Below are positions 60,697-63,180 of a DNA stretch of 63,180 bases, piece after piece. A model generated the notes under the pieces. It worked only from the letters and a program-made list of their open reading frames with translations, had not been told where the DNA came from and searched no databases. A program made the position numbers and the translations under genes. Source of the DNA: a virus; the IMG/VR virus record IMGVR_UViG_3300042898_003076, positions 1-63,180 of that record. One strand, given 5' to 3'. Each line of letters begins with the position of its first letter. Position 1 is the first letter of the stretch.

Positions 60697-61344
60697 TTAG
60701 ATTACATAAGTGATTATAAATGTAGTACCTGTTGCATCATATACAAAGTTACCAGTAGCAAATTTGTTGTTTAATCCACCAGCATCATAACTTAAAGTTA
60801 CACCACCAGGAACAGAAATAGTTGTTCCTCCAATTGTAACTGCACCAGACATTGTATTAGCATTAAAGATAGATACAGTCATTGGATTACCGGGAATTGT
60901 TCCAGAAGTAGAAGTACTAATTACTTTAGCTGTTCTAGTAGCAGTTGTATCTGCAGCAATGTTTGAGGTATCGGCATCTATACTTGTAAGCAGCAACACC
61001 ATCTGAGCTAAATGGAAATCTGGATTAAGGTATACTACAGGACCTACAGGTATTACTACGTTACCTTCAGCATCATAATATACAGGAGGATCAAATGTAG
61101 TTCCATTCCATATTCTTACTTCAAGATATACTGGACAGTTTGCAGGACATCCTGTACCACCTTGATCTTCTACCAGGGTTTGAATAAAATTTTGACCATT
61201 TTGTAAAGCAGCAAGTATACTTAATAAAGTGCCTCCTGATGTTGTACAACAGTCTTTTATTCCTCCAAGTAATTGGAGATTAGCTAGTTGGTAAGGGAAG
61301 TTATTACTTCTATTACCTTGGTCTTTAAGATTACCTATACTCAT
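60697..61344 (-). CDS. Virion protein with SIGNLKDQGN module (215 aa)
   Basis: N-terminal module: MSIGNLKDQGNRSNNFPYQL, then ANLQLL, shared with the 88-aa gene upstream. A Cys-containing helix (GIKDCCTTSGGTLLSIL), VYLEVRIWNGTTFDPPVYYDAEGN and a beta-rich C-terminal region with Gly/Thr/Ala repeats follow. It looks like a modular tail-associated protein, with the N-terminus as a docking or assembly element. Function unknown. Confidence 0.65.
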   Translation of the reverse strand: MSIGNLKDQGNRSNNFPYQLANLQLLGGIKDCCTTSGGTLLSILAALQNGQNFIQTLVEDQGGTGCPANCPVYLEVRIWNGTTFDPPVYYDAEGNVVIPVGPVVYLNPDFHLAQMVLLLTSIDADTSNIAADTTATRTAKVISTSTSGTIPGNPMTVSIFNANTMSGAVTIGGTTISVPGGVTLSYDAGGLNNKFATGNFVYDATGTTFIITYVI

Positions 61345-61446
61345 CTTTTATTATTAATTTGCTTATACTGTCTTGTAAATCTAAAAATGCATTTTCTAAT
61401 TCAATTCTTTTATCATGTTTAGGAGCTATGTAAACAATCCAATATG
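61345..61446 (-). pseudogene. Short open remnant without start (YWIVYIAPKHDKRIELENAF)
   Basis: In this 102-nt spacer the minus strand reads TYWIVYIAPKHDKRIELE, then NAFLDLQDSISKLIIKDEYR and a stop that overlaps the next gene's start. A TGA stops the frame just upstream, and no ATG, GTG or TTG start lies in frame. It looks like coding sequence, so it may be a decayed gene remnant or a C-terminal part of a duplicated module. No other gene or promoter was seen here. Confidence 0.3.
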
Positions 61447-61713
61447 TTAAATGTATTCAATGTATAGTCCTGACTGTAGAGTTGTGTTATCAACCATCAT
61501 GATTCTGGATACTACCTGCCTAGTAGGATTAGCTACTTTCCAAGCTTGATATAAAGCTATAGTAGCAGCATTTGTAGCTCCTTGAAAGTAAGCATCCAAT
61601 ACTGATGATGCCGGTGTTACATTAGCTATTTGATCTAGCAGTTGTAATACAGCTAGTTGATAAGGAAAATTATTTCCCTTATTGCCTTGGTCTTTTAAGT
61701 TTCCTATGCTCAT
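61447..61713 (-). CDS. Short protein with SIGNLKDQGN module (88 aa)
   Basis: MSIGNLKDQGNKGNNFPYQL, then AVLQLLDQIANV, matches the N-terminus of the 215-aa gene downstream. The remaining 50 residues (DAYFQGATNAATIALYQAWKVANP, then RQVVSRIMMVDNTTLQSGLYIEYI) form a small helical/beta part. It is probably a minor structural or docking protein, and a clear local duplication of the module. Confidence 0.65.
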   Translation of the reverse strand: MSIGNLKDQGNKGNNFPYQLAVLQLLDQIANVTPASSVLDAYFQGATNAATIALYQAWKVANPTRQVVSRIMMVDNTTLQSGLYIEYI

Positions 61714-61724
61714 AATTGTATGTT

Positions 61725-63080
61725 TTAAATTATTGTTACGTTTGCTCCTACACCATTTACAAATATAGTTCCAAAACCATTTACAGTTACTGGTGAACTA
61801 TTATCAATACCTAAGGATCCTTGCAGTACAGTGCAATTGTATATTGAACAACCTGGGCCAATTTCACTTATTGTTGGACTAATTCCTGATGTATCTATAC
61901 CATCAAATACACAATTTGAGATAATAGAATTATCACCTACTTGTTCTATAGAATTGAAAGAGCTTAGTTTTGCTGTTATTACTGTTAACAAATCGGAAAT
62001 TGTCTTATTAATAAGTCTTGAATCTGTAATGGTTAAAGTATTAGGAGTAAGTGTTGGGCTAGTGTTAACTACAGTAAGACTTCCAACTACGGTTTCCAAT
62101 ATAGTTATGTTGCCTGTTATAGATAGGTTTAATTGATTTATTTGTCCATTCTGCATTGTAAATGCTGATTGTAGGCCACCAACATTTGATATTGAAACAA
62201 CTGATCCAAAAAAGTTTCCTCTGATTGTACCAAGTGTTACACCTCCGTTTAAATTTCCATTTGCTGTAATGATTTGATTAAAGAAAAAAGAAGCCGCAAC
62301 AATGCTAACTGATCCTGCAGAAGTTGTTGGGCCTTGACTTGAAGTTGTTATATTTCCAAATACAACAAAACTATTGGTGTTGAGTATACCAAGGCTTTGG
62401 GCAGTTCTTACATCTCCGCCATTACCTGTTGTATTGCTTACATTAGTTATAGAAGTGTTTATATTTCCTAACTGGACATTGTTAAGTCGCATAGATACAT
62501 TTCCTGAAGTTCCTGTAGCACCTGTTGCATTAGTACTAATTGTTCCAATTGTTACATCTGTTATACTAACACTTGCAAGATTTAGACCCACATTAAATCC
62601 ATTACCTGTTGCATTTGTAGCAATAATATTTCCAAGAATAGAGCACTGAAGGTTTATCCCTTTTATTAAGACAAACCGGTTATAGTTTGCTGTAAGTGTA
62701 AGATTACCTACTGTTGCTGCGGTAGTATTTCCAACCAGTATAACAACGGTATTTGTTCCACCTAAAGCTACTTGTAAAACATTAGCTGCATCATAAGCTG
62801 TTTGAAAAGTAGTGTACACATTACTTGCAGTGCCACCCATACGAAGGGCATCACTAGCATCTCGTACTAAATAAACATAACGCACTATAGGTAGTGAACT
62901 TTCTAATAATTCACTAAGAGGAAGTGCATAAGAAGGGTAAGCGTCAGCGTTACTAGCACCACTCGCTCTATTACCTTTTTGAAAAACACCTACTTGTAGA
63001 TATGATTCAGTTGGGTCAACATCATTAGCTGTAATAAGTCTTCCTTCTTTTATAAGGGCTTGTATATTGAATATGTCCAT
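61725..63080 (-). CDS. Tail fibre / beta-helix-like protein (451 aa)
   Basis: The N-terminal 75 residues (MDIFNIQALIKEGRLITAND, then YPSYALPLSELLESSLPIVRYVYLVRDASD) look like an attachment domain, with RMGGTASNVYTTFQTAYDAANVLQVALGGTNTVVILVG beyond. The rest consists of repeated short turns (GNITTSS, LGNI, GTISTN, NVSNTTGNGG) typical of a right-handed beta-helix such as pectate-lyase-like phage fibre or depolymerase domains. No catalytic residues are obvious, so binding rather than cleavage is more likely. It ends with SNCVFDGIDTSG and VNGFGTIFVNG strands. Confidence 0.65.
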   Translation of the reverse strand: MDIFNIQALIKEGRLITANDVDPTESYLQVGVFQKGNRASGASNADAYPSYALPLSELLESSLPIVRYVYLVRDASDALRMGGTASNVYTTFQTAYDAANVLQVALGGTNTVVILVGNTTAATVGNLTLTANYNRFVLIKGINLQCSILGNIIATNATGNGFNVGLNLASVSITDVTIGTISTNATGATGTSGNVSMRLNNVQLGNINTSITNVSNTTGNGGDVRTAQSLGILNTNSFVVFGNITTSSQGPTTSAGSVSIVAASFFFNQIITANGNLNGGVTLGTIRGNFFGSVVSISNVGGLQSAFTMQNGQINQLNLSITGNITILETVVGSLTVVNTSPTLTPNTLTITDSRLINKTISDLLTVITAKLSSFNSIEQVGDNSIISNCVFDGIDTSGISPTISEIGPGCSIYNCTVLQGSLGIDNSSPVTVNGFGTIFVNGVGANVTII

Positions 63081-63118
63081 TTTATTGTTCTATTATTTTA
63101 AGTTGCCTACACTTATAA

Positions 63119-63180
63119 TTACTTGCTGTTTATAAGATTAACAAATGTAGCTACTATTGCTTTCTCTTCAGAAGAAAGAG
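63119..63180 (-). CDS. Partial gene at right edge (C-terminal end only)
   Basis: The minus-strand frame reads LSSEEKAIVATFVNLINSK and stops with TAA at 63121-63119. It is in frame without a stop from the window edge. Only 19-20 residues are visible, so no function can be given. The 38-nt spacer before the beta-helix-like gene holds no other feature. Confidence 0.6.
   Translation of the reverse strand, partial: LSSEEKAIVATFVNLINSK

Noticed and set aside
1-63180. Plus-strand open frames of 60-160 codons scattered through the window
   Set aside because: They lie antisense within long minus-strand genes, have Ser/Leu/Cys/Phe-biased composition expected of shadow frames, and show no family motif or gene-like spacing.
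1-63180. Stop-codon reassignment (TAG to Gln), known in some crAss-like phages
   Set aside because: TAG ends several compact small genes here (for example at 42497 and 42949) and the long genes are intact under the standard code.
1-63180. CRISPR array, tRNA genes, transposase or integrase
   Set aside because: No regularly spaced repeats, no cloverleaf-like spacer and no recombinase motifs were seen; the spacers are too short. A tRNA scan was not possible by eye, so this is a weak negative for tRNAs.

Overview
The window is a continuous piece of a tailed double-stranded DNA phage genome (Caudoviricetes), AT-rich, with every recognisable gene on the minus strand and almost no spacing between genes. 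It runs off both edges: the left-edge gene has no stop in the window and the right-edge gene has no start. A Bacteroidota host is likely. Three start-proximal sites match the Bacteroidota -7 promoter box TAnnTTTG, gene leaders are A-rich rather than Shine-Dalgarno-like, and the structural proteins resemble families I know from Bacteroidota phages. Gene order (HU-like protein, PD-(D/E)XK nuclease, terminase, portal, scaffold, capsid, connector-like genes, a large hub/muzzle-like protein, giant proteins) suggests a crAss-like relative, but that placement is inference. TAA, TAG and TGA all act as stops, so I see no recoding.

Layout, read 5'->3' along the minus strand (high to low coordinates). 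(1) 63180-56912: fibre-like proteins with a shared N-terminal module, then a lysis cassette: an L,D-transpeptidase-like endolysin, a protein with two PAS domains and a membrane tail, a small holin-like protein and a spanin-like coiled-coil protein. The unit ends at a clear hairpin terminator at 56857-56885. (2) 56790-45018: a promoter-like element, small DNA-binding and zinc proteins, a PD-(D/E)XK nuclease, TerL, portal, scaffold-like protein, a Lys/Gly microprotein and the major capsid protein. It ends in a GC-rich structured element and a terminator. (3) 44886-39290: two structural proteins, a string of basic microproteins, a connector-like protein, a Dps-like protein and a probably abundant virion protein, ending at a terminator at 39229-39262. 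(4) 39202-29710: cysteine-rich, repeat-rich proteins that look like the host-recognition apparatus, ending at a terminator at 29640-29662. (5) 29572 to the left edge: connector/ring-like proteins, a hub/muzzle-like protein of 1704 aa, two giant proteins (2362 and 1179 aa) sharing a GGxLPKAQ-type motif, and three large probable internal virion proteins. The last of these has a zincin HEAWH motif and runs out of the window.

The genes together encode packaging, head, tail, adsorption and lysis functions, i.e. a late-expressed half genome. No replication genes, integrase, tRNA or CRISPR array were seen. The most unusual item is the PAS-PAS-coiled coil-membrane protein between the holin-like gene and the endolysin gene. 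Its position suggests that lysis, or host signalling at lysis, may be tied to an environmental or redox cue.
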